A stretch of DNA of 64,000 nucleotides from Actinomycetota bacterium. GTDB lineage: Bacteria > Actinomycetota > Acidimicrobiia > Acidimicrobiales > Iamiaceae. The position numbers were made by a program, and so were the translations under genes. Below the pieces are notes generated by a model that saw only the letters and a list, made by a program, of their open reading frames with translations, did no database searches and had not been told where the DNA came from. Positions within the stretch are counted from its first letter, which is position 1; every line of letters begins with the position of its first letter. Positions 17,181 through 29,513 of this stretch are shown piece after piece. The DNA lies in assembly GCA_016185275.1 (NCBI GenBank), contig JACPNX010000018.1, positions 62,001 through 126,000 on the forward strand, read 5' to 3'.

Positions 17181-17548
17181 CCCGGACACCGCGAACGTCT
17201 TCGCGGCCGCCGGGCGGCGGTTCCGGCCGGCCGGGTTTCGACCGGCGGGGGTGTTCGCCGGAAGGAAAAGCAGCGAACCCGCCGGCGGGGGGGAGGACCG
17301 GCGGGTTCGATGCGGTTGTGCGCCCATGACGTTTCAGGCCAGGCGCCTGGGGCGGGGATCCAGGAGGCGGCACGCCGCGGGCAGCCATCGGTCTGCCCAC
17401 CCGCTCCGGCGGGCAAACCCGCGCATCCGAAGAAATTCCCCGAAGTTCGGGGACCGCCCACCGGCCGGTCACGCACCGCGCGAACAACGGCCTCGGACGG
17501 CACCTCCGGCACGCTCCGTATGAATCGCCGGCCGAGAGCGAGGCACGT
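17181..17548. other. intergenic region with two palindromes
   Basis: About 370 bp between the convergent arsC-like gene and the 2H/GNAT gene. Open frames here have no family features. It contains a strong hairpin at 17275-17308 and the 15-bp palindrome CCCCGAAGTTCGGGG at 17438-17452, a possible operator with no suitably placed gene. Confidence 0.5.
17275..17308. terminator. GC-rich hairpin, possible terminator
   Basis: Perfect 11-bp stem GAACCCGCCGG / CCGGCGGGTTC with a 12-nt G-rich loop, about 95 bp after the arsC-like stop. There is no T-run, as is common for actinobacterial hairpin terminators. Confidence 0.45.
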
Positions 17549-18511
17549 TCACAGTGGCCTCCACGGTCCCGCCGACGGGGGCGACCGGTCGCCGGGCCGC
17601 CAGCCGAGACGGTCGACCAACCAGTCGACCAACCGGTCGTCGACGCGCTCGGCAGGGCCCGTGAGCCGCGCCGCGCCGGCGTCCCGGGCGAGCCGGCCGA
17701 CGTGCTCCACCAGGTGGCGGCCCACTCCCTCCCGCCGGACGGCCTCGGCCACCACCACCGAGTCGAGGCGAGCCTCCTCCACCTGACCGGCGGCCACGAC
17801 GCACGTCGCCAGCGCCGCTCCCACCACGGTGTCGCCGCGGCGGGCCAATGCCGCGAACCGGCCGGCGGCCAGCCGCCCACCCGGCAGGCCGAGCAGCACC
17901 GCCGCCTCCGGATCGAGGGTGTCGTGGTCGGTCAACGTCAGCTCCAGGCCGCCCCGGCCCACCAGCGTCGGCGGCCCGAGCGGCGCATCGGCCAGCGGAA
18001 CCCAGGCCCGGCCGCCCCCCGGTCCGGCGCCTGCCACCTCTTCGAGCACGTGGAGCCGCTCCACGGTGACGTCGACCTCGTAGGCGGCGAGGCCCTCGAC
18101 GGCGGCGGCCAGGCGGGATCCGTCAAGCTGCTCCTGGGCAACGGTGACGTGAGGGACGAACTCGTGGTCGAGCCGGCGATCGAAGGGGCCGGCGAAGACC
18201 GTGTCGCGCAGGGCCCGCAGCCGGTCCAGCTCACCCGTCACCGCCAGGTAGATCGTCGGGGTGACCGGTGCGAACGTGGTGACCGGACCGAGCCGGAGCC
18301 GCAGCGCTCCGGCGCTGGCCGCCGCGGCGGCACGGGCGAGGGCCAGCGCGCCCGGCAGATCCTCGACGCGGACGTTGACCGGCGGCACCAGCGTCAGGTG
18401 CGGGGCGACGCGGCCGAGCATCGGGTCACCGCACGCCCTTCGCAGACCGTCGACCTCCGCGGCCACCGGCGGGGGGACGACGAGGACGACACCGAGTCGA
18501 CGGCGGGGCAA
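17549..18511 (-). CDS. 2H phosphoesterase / GNAT acetyltransferase fusion
   Basis: 320 residues in two parts. Residues 1-165 form a 2'-5' RNA ligase-like 2H phosphoesterase, with the paired HxT motifs PHLTLVPP (near 38) and PHVTVAQE (near 120). Residues 165-300 form a GNAT acyltransferase with the acetyl-CoA loop in VAEAVRREGVGRHLVEHVGRLARDAG. 2H enzymes act on 2',3'-cyclic nucleotide or RNA ends. GNATs acetylate amines. The joint substrate is unknown. A TTG at 18511 is the start, with a GAGAG-like site just upstream. The stop is far from the neighbouring genes. Confidence 0.8.
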   Translation of the reverse strand: MPRRRLGVVLVVPPPVAAEVDGLRRACGDPMLGRVAPHLTLVPPVNVRVEDLPGALALARAAAAASAGALRLRLGPVTTFAPVTPTIYLAVTGELDRLRALRDTVFAGPFDRRLDHEFVPHVTVAQEQLDGSRLAAAVEGLAAYEVDVTVERLHVLEEVAGAGPGGGRAWVPLADAPLGPPTLVGRGGLELTLTDHDTLDPEAAVLLGLPGGRLAAGRFAALARRGDTVVGAALATCVVAAGQVEEARLDSVVVAEAVRREGVGRHLVEHVGRLARDAGAARLTGPAERVDDRLVDWLVDRLGWRPGDRSPPSAGPWRPL

Positions 18512-18568
18512 CGGAGCTCTCGCGTTCCAGGTGGTCCGGTGTCCGAGTTCCGCCGCGCGCGCTCGACG

Positions 18569-21013
18569 TCAGCCGCCGACGAGCACCGCGAACTCCTCGG
18601 ACGCCACGAGGTGCACGACCACGTCGCGCTCGCCTGCCGAGCGGGCGGTGATGCGGCGCACCCAGTCGGCGCGGATCGAGGGGTTGGGCAGCCGTTGCAG
18701 GTACTGGCGGTAGAGGTCGTCGACGAGCCTCGTCGCGTACTCGCTCGACGCCAGCAGGGCCTTGGCCAGAGGTCCGGCGTCGCCGGTCTCGTCCACGCGG
18801 GACGTCCAGTAGGCGCGGCCTCCGTCGTCCGGCTCGCGCCCGACCAGGCCCTGGTACAGCGCCTCGACGGTGCCCGCCGCGGTGGCCGTCTCCATCGACG
18901 AGCCGAGCACCGACCGGGCGAGTACGACGATGCCGTCCTCCAGCCGACCGGCTCCGGTGGTGCGCGCGGCCAGGTCGAGCAGATCGGGCGCGGGCCGGCG
19001 CTCGGACAGGTGCAGTGCCACCTCGGTGAGGCGTCGCCGGGTCACCTCGTCGCCCCGCACGATGGCATCCACGGTCGCGGCACGCCGGCCCGGGTCGTTG
19101 CGGCTGTCCCGGACGTCCACGAACGAGTCGGAGTCGTGCCCGAAGAGCCCGAGGAGCACCGCACAGGCCCAGATCGTCTTGGCGGTGCGGGCCCCGGAGC
19201 AGCCGGGAACGTCGGGTGGCGTGTCCACCGGGCCGGCGGTGGGCGCGGTGAGGCCACCGGTGCGCTCGTTCGTGAACGCGAGGTCGTCGATCCGTAGCAA
19301 GCCGGCCGGCGTCCGGTCGGCCCGCAGCTCGATCCGTGCCACCCGGGTGAGGTCCACGCCCGTGAACCGCTCGAGCGGGATGCGCACGCCGCCCATGCCC
19401 ACGTGCACCACGGACGAGCCCACCGGACGGTGCAGGGCGTTGGTGAACTCGCCGGCTCGCACGACCGCGCTGCGCCCGTCGGCGTCGATCAGGGCCACAC
19501 TGAGGTCCTGCTCGGCCCGCCGCAGGTTGCGCGGGTCGACGGGCACGCCGACCCGGAACCGCAGGCCGTCGTAGCGGGTGACGTCCACGCCGTCGCGCCC
19601 GAGCGACTCGCTCACCATCGCGCCGCCCGGTCCGATCCAACCGATCGAGGCGACCTCGGCGTCGCTGATCTCGCCCGTGCCCTCCGGCCGGTCGGGCCGG
19701 CACAGCACCTGGCCGGGCGGTGGCCGGATGTCGACGCGCTGCACGGGCGCGCACCGCAGCGCCGGCGCGGCGCGGCGGATCTCGGCCAGGCCTCCGAGCC
19801 GGTTCGTGCGCGCCGATGCGGGCGAGGTGAAGCGGTCGACGTCGAGCCGGTCCGGTTCCTGCCACGACACGACCCACCGCACCGGGTCGGGAGGAGCCAC
19901 CATGCCGGTGACCGCCGCCTGCGCGGTGGCGTCGCCGAGCACGAACCGGGCCAGGAAGGGCTCCATGGCCGCCGTGCCCGCGATCCGCTGCTGGTACGGC
20001 GTCAGCCGGCCCGGTCGACCGCGCCCGCACGTGTCGTCGCCGCTGCCGTCCAGGCCCAGCCAGCCAGCGTCGTCGAACGAGCCCGGGCCGGTGGTCCAGA
20101 CCGTGTTGAACCAGTTGTGGTTCGCGCCGTAGATCAACGTGGTCTGCTTGGGCGCGACGTCGCCGGTCGCGGCGTAGCGCGAGTCGTCGTAGTAGCGCTG
20201 TCCCTGGAGATCGCTCACGTCGCCGTCGCAGTAGGGCAGCACCACCTGCAGCGGCACGCCGGTGAGGACCCTGCGGGCGAAGTCGACGGGAGCGAGGGCC
20301 ACGACGGCTCGGATGCGGTACGGCTCGCCGGTGTCGCGGATCTGCTGGGCCGCGGCCACGACCCCCTCACCGCCGCGCGAGTGCCCCATGAGGCCCACGC
20401 GCGCGAGGTCGACCTTGCCGAGGAAGCGGTCGCCGAACGGTCCGGACCCCGACGTGTTCCAGTCCTTCCAGAGTGAGAGGTGCCGGCGGACGAGCTGGCC
20501 GCGGGCGTCGGCGCCGCCGTCGGCCATCGCGCCGTCGGCCGCGTTGATCCCGTTGGCGCCGATCGACGCGACGATGGCCCCCCTTGCCGCGAGGGCGCGC
20601 CCGAGTGCGTCGTAGCCCTGGTAGCTCGGCACCTCCTGCTCGCCGGGCCCGCACGGCCAGTTGGCGCTGACGTCACCCGGTCCAGGCCCGGAGCACGTGA
20701 CGTGCCGGCCGTGCAGCAGGATCACGAGCGGGGCGCGCTCCGCGATCGTCCGGGGGGCGTAGACGCGTGCCCGCAGCTCGACCGGCGCACCGAGCCCCGC
20801 GGGCCGGAACGCCGTGTCCCCGAGGTCGTAGGACAGCACGTCGACGGGCGCTGCGGCGGGAGCGGCCTTGGAGGCCGTGGAGGCCGTGGAGGCCGTGGAG
20901 GCCTTGGAGGCTGTGGGGACGGCGCCGGCGGGCGCGACGAGCAGGCCGGCGCCGGCGAGCACCGCGACCGTGCCCATCCGGCACCACACCGCGACCCCGC
21001 GGCCGCTGATCAC
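18569..21013 (-). CDS. secreted alpha/beta hydrolase with C-terminal DUF4214 domain
   Basis: 814 residues. The signal peptide (about 1-31) is followed by an Ala/Ser/Thr repeat coded by 9-bp tandem units (near 20870-20910). The hydrolase domain (about 60-370) has the elbow MGHSRGGEG and an oxyanion segment ILLHGRHVTCSGPG. A beta-rich middle (400-590) resembles a carbohydrate-binding-like sandwich. The last 100 residues match DUF4214 (YQGLVGREPDDGGRAYW, LASSEYATRLVDDLYRQYLQR), a module found on surface or S-layer-associated proteins. GTG 21013 overlaps the stop of the upstream lipoprotein gene. It is likely an extracellular esterase/lipase; the substrate is unknown. Confidence 0.82.
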   Translation of the reverse strand: MISGRGVAVWCRMGTVAVLAGAGLLVAPAGAVPTASKASTASTASTASKAAPAAAPVDVLSYDLGDTAFRPAGLGAPVELRARVYAPRTIAERAPLVILLHGRHVTCSGPGPGDVSANWPCGPGEQEVPSYQGYDALGRALAARGAIVASIGANGINAADGAMADGGADARGQLVRRHLSLWKDWNTSGSGPFGDRFLGKVDLARVGLMGHSRGGEGVVAAAQQIRDTGEPYRIRAVVALAPVDFARRVLTGVPLQVVLPYCDGDVSDLQGQRYYDDSRYAATGDVAPKQTTLIYGANHNWFNTVWTTGPGSFDDAGWLGLDGSGDDTCGRGRPGRLTPYQQRIAGTAAMEPFLARFVLGDATAQAAVTGMVAPPDPVRWVVSWQEPDRLDVDRFTSPASARTNRLGGLAEIRRAAPALRCAPVQRVDIRPPPGQVLCRPDRPEGTGEISDAEVASIGWIGPGGAMVSESLGRDGVDVTRYDGLRFRVGVPVDPRNLRRAEQDLSVALIDADGRSAVVRAGEFTNALHRPVGSSVVHVGMGGVRIPLERFTGVDLTRVARIELRADRTPAGLLRIDDLAFTNERTGGLTAPTAGPVDTPPDVPGCSGARTAKTIWACAVLLGLFGHDSDSFVDVRDSRNDPGRRAATVDAIVRGDEVTRRRLTEVALHLSERRPAPDLLDLAARTTGAGRLEDGIVVLARSVLGSSMETATAAGTVEALYQGLVGREPDDGGRAYWTSRVDETGDAGPLAKALLASSEYATRLVDDLYRQYLQRLPNPSIRADWVRRITARSAGERDVVVHLVASEEFAVLVGG

Positions 21014-21708
21014 CGGAGCACCTCGAGGGCTCCCGCGTCGACGGCGGGAGCGTCGCCCCAGCGGATGGTGACCGGTGCGCCGGCCACCAGTGCGCTCGCA
21101 TCGAACGTGGCCGCCACGAGGGCGTCGCCCTCGGGCGTCTCGACGCCGACGCCGATGGCGCGGCCGCCGACGCTCACGACCGCCCGGGCGTCGCGCGGCG
21201 GGAACCGGCCCGGGATGCGGACCCGGTGCACGAGCCGACCCGCGGCGGCGCCTCGGCGCACCCGCACCACGTCGGCGGCGGGCCCCGTCACCCGGGCGCT
21301 GCGGGTCCCGGGTGCCGGTGCCGCGACGACGTCGCGCAGCCCCGTGGGATCGAGCCCGGCGACCGGGGAGGCGCTCTCACTCCCTGACGTACCGGGCGAG
21401 GGCGCTGCTGCAGGCGCGGTGGTCGGTGCGACGCGGCCGGTCGGCGCGGAGGGGCCCTCCGCCGGCCGCGCCGGCCGCGCCGGGCGCGCCGGCGTGGCGG
21501 CCGAGCTCGGGGCCCCGCGGGACCCAGCGACCACCCGCCCACCGCCACACCCGGTCAGCGCCACTGCGGCACCCGCCACGACGGCAGCGGCGAGCAGGGC
21601 TCTGCGTCGCCCCGGGTGCGTCGGGTGCGTCGGGTGCGCCAAGTGCGTCGGGTGCGCCAAGTGCGCCGGCTGCGCCCGGCGCGACGTCGAGGTCCGTTCC
21701 AGCGCCAC
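21010..21708 (-). CDS. hypothetical lipoprotein
   Basis: 232 residues, family unknown. GTG 21708 is preceded by a GGGAGGG ribosome site. The N-terminal cytoplasmic part contains a His/Pro/Leu/Ala repeat (AHLAHPTHLAHPTHPTHPG) from tandem 9-18 bp units. A hydrophobic segment ending in ALTGC, a good lipobox, comes next. The mature part starts with a Pro/Ala/Thr linker and ends with a beta-rich domain of about 90 residues. The 4-bp GTGA overlap with the secreted hydrolase suggests that they act together at the cell surface. Confidence 0.6.
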   Translation of the reverse strand: MALERTSTSRRAQPAHLAHPTHLAHPTHPTHPGRRRALLAAAVVAGAAVALTGCGGGRVVAGSRGAPSSAATPARPARPARPAEGPSAPTGRVAPTTAPAAAPSPGTSGSESASPVAGLDPTGLRDVVAAPAPGTRSARVTGPAADVVRVRRGAAAGRLVHRVRIPGRFPPRDARAVVSVGGRAIGVGVETPEGDALVAATFDASALVAGAPVTIRWGDAPAVDAGALEVLR

Positions 21709-21798
21709 GGCGCCCTCCCGCCCGGTCGACCGGCGCCTCTCGCCGGTGTCGCCTCGCGAGGCACAGTAGCCAGCCCGGTCCCCGCACCCCTCCCCACG

Positions 21799-21843
21799 TC
21801 TTTGGTTCTTTGGCAGCGCCTCACGAGGACAAAGAACCAAAGA
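21799..21843. repeat. dispersed palindrome, copy 2 (after the atp operon)
   Basis: TCTTTGGTTCTTTG at 21799-21812 pairs perfectly with 21830-21843 across a 17-nt loop. It lies about 60 bp beyond the atpC stop and probably serves as the operon terminator. Same family as copies at 1560 and 37614. Confidence 0.75.
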
Positions 21844-21903
21844 TGTGCGGTGGGGGTGGCGGTCGGGACCGGCCGCTGGCGGGCCGGTCGGTCGGTCGGT
21901 CGG

Positions 21904-22319
21904 TCAGTGCACCGAATCGGCGAGGCCGCGCATGCCGCCGGCGGCCTGGATGCGAGCGTGGGCCCGCCGCAGCGAGGCTTCGCACTCGCCGTCGTGCTCG
22001 TGGGCGAGCGTGCGCTCGGCCTGCTCCTTGGCTTGGCGGGCGCGCTCGACGTCGATCTCCTCGGCCAGCTCGGCGACGTCGGAGAGGATCGACACGGAGT
22101 TCTCCGACACCTCGACGAAGCCGCCGTGCACGGCCACGTGGAGGTCGTCGCCGCCGGTCGGGCGGATCGTGGTGACGCCGATGGCGAGCGCGCCGACGAA
22201 AGGGGCGTGGCCGTTGAGGAAGGCGATGTCGCCGCCATCGACCGTGCGGGTGATGACCAGGTCGGCCTCGCCGGACCACAGGATCCGCTCCGGCGACACC
22301 ACCTGCACGTCGAGCGCCA

Positions 22320-22320
<1 letters not shown>
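21904..22320 (-). CDS. atpC: F1Fo ATP synthase epsilon subunit
   Basis: 138 residues. The N-terminal beta sandwich begins MALDVQVVSPERILWSGEADLV and contains the family-typical GHAPFVGALAIG. The C-terminus has the helical hairpin region EEIDVERARQAKEQAERTL. It regulates and couples F1 rotation. The ATG overlaps the atpD TGA by four bases (ATGA). It is the last gene of the operon, followed by a palindrome that may terminate transcription. Confidence 0.96.
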
Positions 22321-24699
<2,379 letters not shown>

Positions 24700-24707
24700 G
24701 GCCGGAC

Positions 24708-26273
24708 CTAGCTCTCGGAGGCGCGGACGGCGCCGCCCGGCCGGGGCGCGTCGCCGTCGCCCGAGGGTGCGAACTGCTCGCCGAAGGACCGGATCGCCTG
24801 CTTCAGCGCGTCCTCGTCGCCGAGCGCGCCGCTCGTGCGGATGCCGTCGAGGAGGTCGCCGTGGCGGGCGCGCAGGTAGTCGACCAGCTCGGCCTCGTAG
24901 CGCCGGACGTCGGGCACCGGGACCTCGTCGAGGTAGCCGCGGGTGCCGGCGTAGAGCACCACCACCTGCTCCTCGACCGGCATCGGCGAGTTGAGCCCCT
25001 GCTTGAGCAGCTCGGTCAGCCGGTACCCGCGCTCGAGCGTGGCCTGCGACACCGCGTCGAGCTCGGAGCCGAACGACGCGAACGCCTCGAGCTCGCGGAA
25101 CTGGGCGAGGTCGCCCTTGAGCGTGCCCACCGCCGCCTTCATGGCCTTGATCTGGGCGGCGCCGCCCACCCGGGACACCGATTGGCCGACGTTGATCGCC
25201 GGGCGGATGCCCGACTTGAACAGGTCGTCTTCGAGGAAGATCTGGCCGTCGGTGATCGAGATCACGTTGGTCGGGATGTACGCCGAGATGTCGCCGGCCT
25301 TGGTCTCGATGACCGGCAGCGCGGTGAGGGATCCGCCGCCGTTGGCGTCGGAGAGCTTGGCCGCCCGCTCGAGCAGCCGGCTGTGCAGGTAGAAGACGTC
25401 GCCCGGGTACGCCTCGCGGCCCGGCGGCCGGCGCAGCAGCAGGGAGATCTGGCGGTAGGCCTCGGCCTGCTTGGACAGGTCGTCGTAGACGGCGAGGGCG
25501 TGGCCGCCGTTGTCCATCCAGTGCTGGCCCATGGCGCAGCCGGCGTAGGGCGCGAGGTACTTGAACGGGGCCGGGTCGGAGGCGGCCGCCACCACGACCA
25601 CGGTGTACTCGAGCGCCCCGTGCTGGGCCAGCGTGGCCACCGTGTTCGCCACCGTCGAGGCCTTCTGCCCGATGGCGACGTAGATGCAGTTCACCCCCAG
25701 GCCCTTCTGGTTGATGATCGTGTCGATGGCCACGGTCGTCTTGCCCGTCTTGCGGTCGCCGATGATGAGCTCGCGCTGACCGCGGCCCACCGGCGTCATG
25801 GCGTCGATGGCCTTGATGCCGGTCTGCAGCGGTTGGTGCACCGGCTGGCGGCCGATGATGCCGGGGGCCTGCACCTCCATGCGGCGCTGCTCCACGCCGG
25901 TGAGGTCGCCCTTGCCGTCGATCGGGTTGCCGAGGGCGTCGACCACGCGGCCGAGCAGCCCGTCGCCCACCGGGACCGACAGGATGTTCCCGGTCGCCTT
26001 GACCGTCTGCCCCTCTTCGATGTGGTGCACGTCGCCGAGGACCACCGCGCCGATGGACTCCTCGTCGAGGTTGAGGGCCAGGCCCACCGTGCCGTCTTCG
26101 AACTCGAGCAGCTCGTTCACGGCCGCGTCGGGCAGGCCCGAGACGCGGGCGATGCCGTCGCCCACCTCGAGGATGCGCCCGACCTGGGCGGCGGACACGT
26201 CGGGGGTGAAGCCCTCCAGGTTGCGCCGGAGGACGGCGGTGATGTCGTCGGGAGAGAACGTCAGCTCGGCCAT
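24708..26273 (-). CDS. atpA: F1Fo ATP synthase alpha subunit
   Basis: 521 residues. The non-catalytic nucleotide-binding subunit, with Walker [28 protein letters not shown], and the arginine-finger region [11 protein letters not shown]-like ([35 protein letters not shown]). ATG 26273 gives the family start [17 protein letters not shown]. The frame stays open further upstream in unrelated sequence over atpH. An acidic/Pro-rich extension ends the protein. Confidence 0.97.
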   Translation of the reverse strand: MAELTFSPDDITAVLRRNLEGFTPDVSAAQVGRILEVGDGIARVSGLPDAAVNELLEFEDGTVGLALNLDEESIGAVVLGDVHHIEEGQTVKATGNILSVPVGDGLLGRVVDALGNPIDGKGDLTGVEQRRMEVQAPGIIGRQPVHQPLQTGIKAIDAMTPVGRGQRELIIGDRKTGKTTVAIDTIINQKGLGVNCIYVAIGQKASTVANTVATLAQHGALEYTVVVVAAASDPAPFKYLAPYAGCAMGQHWMDNGGHALAVYDDLSKQAEAYRQISLLLRRPPGREAYPGDVFYLHSRLLERAAKLSDANGGGSLTALPVIETKAGDISAYIPTNVISITDGQIFLEDDLFKSGIRPAINVGQSVSRVGGAAQIKAMKAAVGTLKGDLAQFRELEAFASFGSELDAVSQATLERGYRLTELLKQGLNSPMPVEEQVVVLYAGTRGYLDEVPVPDVRRYEAELVDYLRARHGDLLDGIRTSGALGDEDALKQAIRSFGEQFAPSGDGDAPRPGGAVRASES

Positions 26274-26293
26274 GGGTTCCTCTACTTGGGCGT

Positions 26294-26821
26294 TCAGAGC
26301 GAGTTGCGGAGCTGCTCGAGGCGGCGGCGGACCGACCCGTCGATGACGGTGTCGCCCACGCGGGCGACGATGCCGCCCTGCACGGACGGGTCGATGATGA
26401 CCTTCACCTCGACCTGCTTGCCGGTGGCCCGCCCGAGCGCGTCGGCGAGGCGGACCTTCTGGTCGTCGGTGAGATCGGTGGCCGAGCGGACCTCGGCGAC
26501 CTCCTTGGACGCGGCGGCCGCGCTGCGCGCGACCATCGCGTCGACGATGGCGGGGATCTCGCGGGCCCGGCCGGCGGCCACGAGCAGGCTCACGATGCCG
26601 GTCGTGGACGGCTGCGCCCGCCCGCCGAGCAGGTCCTCGACGATCTGCTGGCGGAGGGCGGCAGGGATGTGCGGGTCGGCAAGGCGGTCGCGCAGCTCGT
26701 CGTTGGCCTCGAGGGCCCGGGCGAAGCGGAACAGCTCGTCCTCGACCTCCCCGAGGGCGCCCTCGGCGCGGGCGACCGAGAACAGCGCCTCGGCGTAGAC
26801 GTCGACCCGCAGCTCGTTCAC
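26294..26821 (-). CDS. atpH: F1Fo ATP synthase delta subunit
   Basis: 175 residues. OSCP-type peripheral stalk subunit: N-terminal [18 protein letters not shown], then the C-terminal strand region [37 protein letters not shown], which is the family signature. GTG 26821 overlaps the TGA of atpF by four bases. Confidence 0.96.
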   Translation of the reverse strand: MNELRVDVYAEALFSVARAEGALGEVEDELFRFARALEANDELRDRLADPHIPAALRQQIVEDLLGGRAQPSTTGIVSLLVAAGRAREIPAIVDAMVARSAAAASKEVAEVRSATDLTDDQKVRLADALGRATGKQVEVKVIIDPSVQGGIVARVGDTVIDGSVRRRLEQLRNSL

Positions 26822-27492
26822 GGCTGCGAACCCACCTGGGCGATGAACTGCTCGACGAGCTGGGTGTTGGTGTCGCGGTCGAGGTTGCGGCCGACGACCT
26901 TCTCGGCGGCGCCGATGGCCAGGGCCGCCACCTCATGGCGGAGGTCGGCGATGGCCTGCTGCTTGGAGGCTTCGATGTCCGCCGCCGCCCGCTGGCGCAT
27001 CTCGGCCAGCTCGGCTTGGAGCCGCTGCTCCTGGTCGCGCTTGATCGAGTCGGCCGCCTGCCGCGCCTCTTCGATGATGCGGCCCGACTCCGCCCGGGCG
27101 TCGGCGAGCTGGGCCCGGTACTCGGCGAGCACCTGCTCCGCTTGGGACTTGGCCGACTCCGCCCCTTCGAGGTCGCCGCGGATCTTGTCCGCCCGGGCGT
27201 CGAGCCCCTTCTTCACCGCCGGGTACCCGAACTTGGCGAGGAACCCGAACACGACGACGAAGGCGATGCCGACCCAGATGAGCTCGTTGGTGGCGGGCAC
27301 GAGCGGGTTCGGGGCCTGCTGGCAGGCGTCGATCTCGGCGCCCTGCTCCAGCTTCTTGATGCACTCCTCGCCGGCCTTGGTGGCCTTGGTGGTGGTCCCG
27401 CCGGCATCCTGGGCCCCGGCCCACGAACCGGTGCCGAGGGCGCCGACGACGACCAGCGCCACGGCGGCGACGAGCAGCCGGGTGCGCCGCAC
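26818..27492 (-). CDS. atpF: F1Fo ATP synthase b subunit with cleavable-type signal peptide
   Basis: 224 residues. Subunit b normally begins with its single membrane helix. Here residues 1-28 look like a signal peptide ([20 protein letters not shown] ending in AGAQD). About 40 exported residues with two Cys ([14 protein letters not shown]) come before the expected membrane helix at about 70-88. A long charged coiled coil follows. The rest ([29 protein letters not shown]) is ordinary b subunit and dimerises to hold delta. It is three bases from atpE and overlaps atpH. The periplasmic-side domain is the odd part. Confidence 0.93.
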   Translation of the reverse strand: MRRTRLLVAAVALVVVGALGTGSWAGAQDAGGTTTKATKAGEECIKKLEQGAEIDACQQAPNPLVPATNELIWVGIAFVVVFGFLAKFGYPAVKKGLDARADKIRGDLEGAESAKSQAEQVLAEYRAQLADARAESGRIIEEARQAADSIKRDQEQRLQAELAEMRQRAAADIEASKQQAIADLRHEVAALAIGAAEKVVGRNLDRDTNTQLVEQFIAQVGSQP

Positions 27493-27494
27493 CG

Positions 27495-28565
<1,071 letters not shown>

Positions 28566-29012
28566 CTACTCCTTTGCTGCCGCGGGCTTGAGCCCGGGGA
28601 AGGCCAACGAGGCGGACACGTACCGGGTCTCCCAGGCGAGCAGACCGAGGTGGCTCACGATCAGCGCGAGGCCGAGCGGCCAGGGCGCCAGCCACGGTTG
28701 GTGGCGCACGGCGAGGACGATCCCGGCGACGAGCGCCATGCGCACCAGGAAGCCGAACAGGGCCACGGCCATCACGAGGCCGAGGGAGATGCGTGCCGCC
28801 CACGCCAGCAGGGCGGCGGAGAGCCAGAAGTTGGCGAGGACGATCGCGGTGGCGAGGCCGACCGACGCGACGCCGGCCCACCCCCACACGAGGCCGGCCG
28901 GCAGCAGGGCCACCGGCGCGGCGAGCGCGCCGCGGCGGACCAGGTCGCCGGCCACCTCGCGCTCGGTGGCGGGACCGAGGTCGCGGCCGACGAGGACCGA
29001 TGCGTCGGTCAT
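28566..29012 (-). CDS. atpI: ATP synthase subunit I-like membrane protein
   Basis: 148 residues with four hydrophobic segments, matching the ATP synthase I family, thought to help c-ring assembly or Mg2+ uptake. Conservation of this family is low, so the call depends largely on position between atpZ and atpB. The ATG overlaps the stop of the preceding gene (29009-29012). Confidence 0.8.
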   Translation of the reverse strand: MTDASVLVGRDLGPATEREVAGDLVRRGALAAPVALLPAGLVWGWAGVASVGLATAIVLANFWLSAALLAWAARISLGLVMAVALFGFLVRMALVAGIVLAVRHQPWLAPWPLGLALIVSHLGLLAWETRYVSASLAFPGLKPAAAKE

Positions 29013-29329
29013 GGCCCCGGCTCCACCGAGCCGTCGGCGGGCGCCGGCCCGCCGGGGGCGGCCTCACCCGCGACACGCCGGCGGGGCAGGTCGGCCTCGA
29101 GCGCGCGCATCCTCGCGTCGTAGCCCAGCCACATCTTCACGAAGGTGCCGGCGAAGCCGAAGAGGCTGAACGCCACCACGAACAGCGGAAAGGTGCCGGC
29201 GACCCGGTCGACCAGCCAGCCGATGCCGCCGAACACGACGGGCACGAGCGCCATCTCCATGCCGCGCGAGAACGAGTCACCGAAGCCTCGGTTCAGGTCT
29301 CGCTTGGCTCGCAGATCGAAGGCGGGCAC
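29009..29329 (-). CDS. AtpZ/AtpI-type F0F1 ATPase subunit
   Basis: 106 residues. A two-helix membrane protein (FGDSFSRGMEMALVPVVFGGIGWLVDRVAG, then FPLFVVAFSLFGFAGTFVKMW) of the AtpZ family, which acts with AtpI in ion handling or assembly. The C-terminus is Ala/Gly/Pro-rich and cytoplasmic. It is the first gene of the ATP synthase operon. The 184-bp gap upstream is less GC-rich and holds the likely promoter. Confidence 0.82.
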   Translation of the reverse strand: MPAFDLRAKRDLNRGFGDSFSRGMEMALVPVVFGGIGWLVDRVAGTFPLFVVAFSLFGFAGTFVKMWLGYDARMRALEADLPRRRVAGEAAPGGPAPADGSVEPGP

Positions 29330-29412
29330 GGAGGTCCTTGCAGACGATGGCGAAGAACGGGCGGGAAGCGACGGTCGCAGCGAGGCGAACCAGCGCTTGT
29401 GAACGTTTGCGC

Positions 29413-29442
29413 AATGTAGGCCACAGGTTTCGCGGCCCGCAA
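29413..29442 (-). promoter_or_regulatory. candidate promoter of the atp operon
   Basis: On the minus strand TTGCGG (29437-29442), an 18-bp spacer and TACATT (29413-29418). It lies about 85 bp upstream of the first atp gene in the AT-richest stretch nearby, so it would give a real 5' leader, unlike many genes here. Confidence 0.35.
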
Positions 29443-29513
29443 ATCTGGCTCGCGAGCCGGCTCAACATTGGCGCGAAGGACCGGCGAACCGTACCAGCCG
29501 CCGGCGAGAGCGG

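Noticed and set aside
17438-17452. CCCCGAAGTTCGGGG palindrome as an operator
   Set aside because: No promoter or gene start is within reach, and it does not match the SOS or another regulator box that I know, so it is noted only within the gap entry.
17251-17523. A 90-residue open frame in the gap after the arsC-like gene
   Set aside because: It is Arg/Pro-rich, runs through a perfect hairpin and shows no domain, membrane segment or ribosome site.
18512-18568. Minus-strand peptide GGTRTPDHLERES, a phrase often produced by translating the complement of a tRNA
   Set aside because: The bases do not form a tRNA cloverleaf: no TTCGANTCC T-loop and no matching acceptor arms could be found on either strand.
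21799-21843. Insertion sequence end or transposon terminal repeat
   Set aside because: No transposase, no paired distant copy in inverted orientation bounding a segment, and no target duplication. The palindrome itself seems to be the unit.
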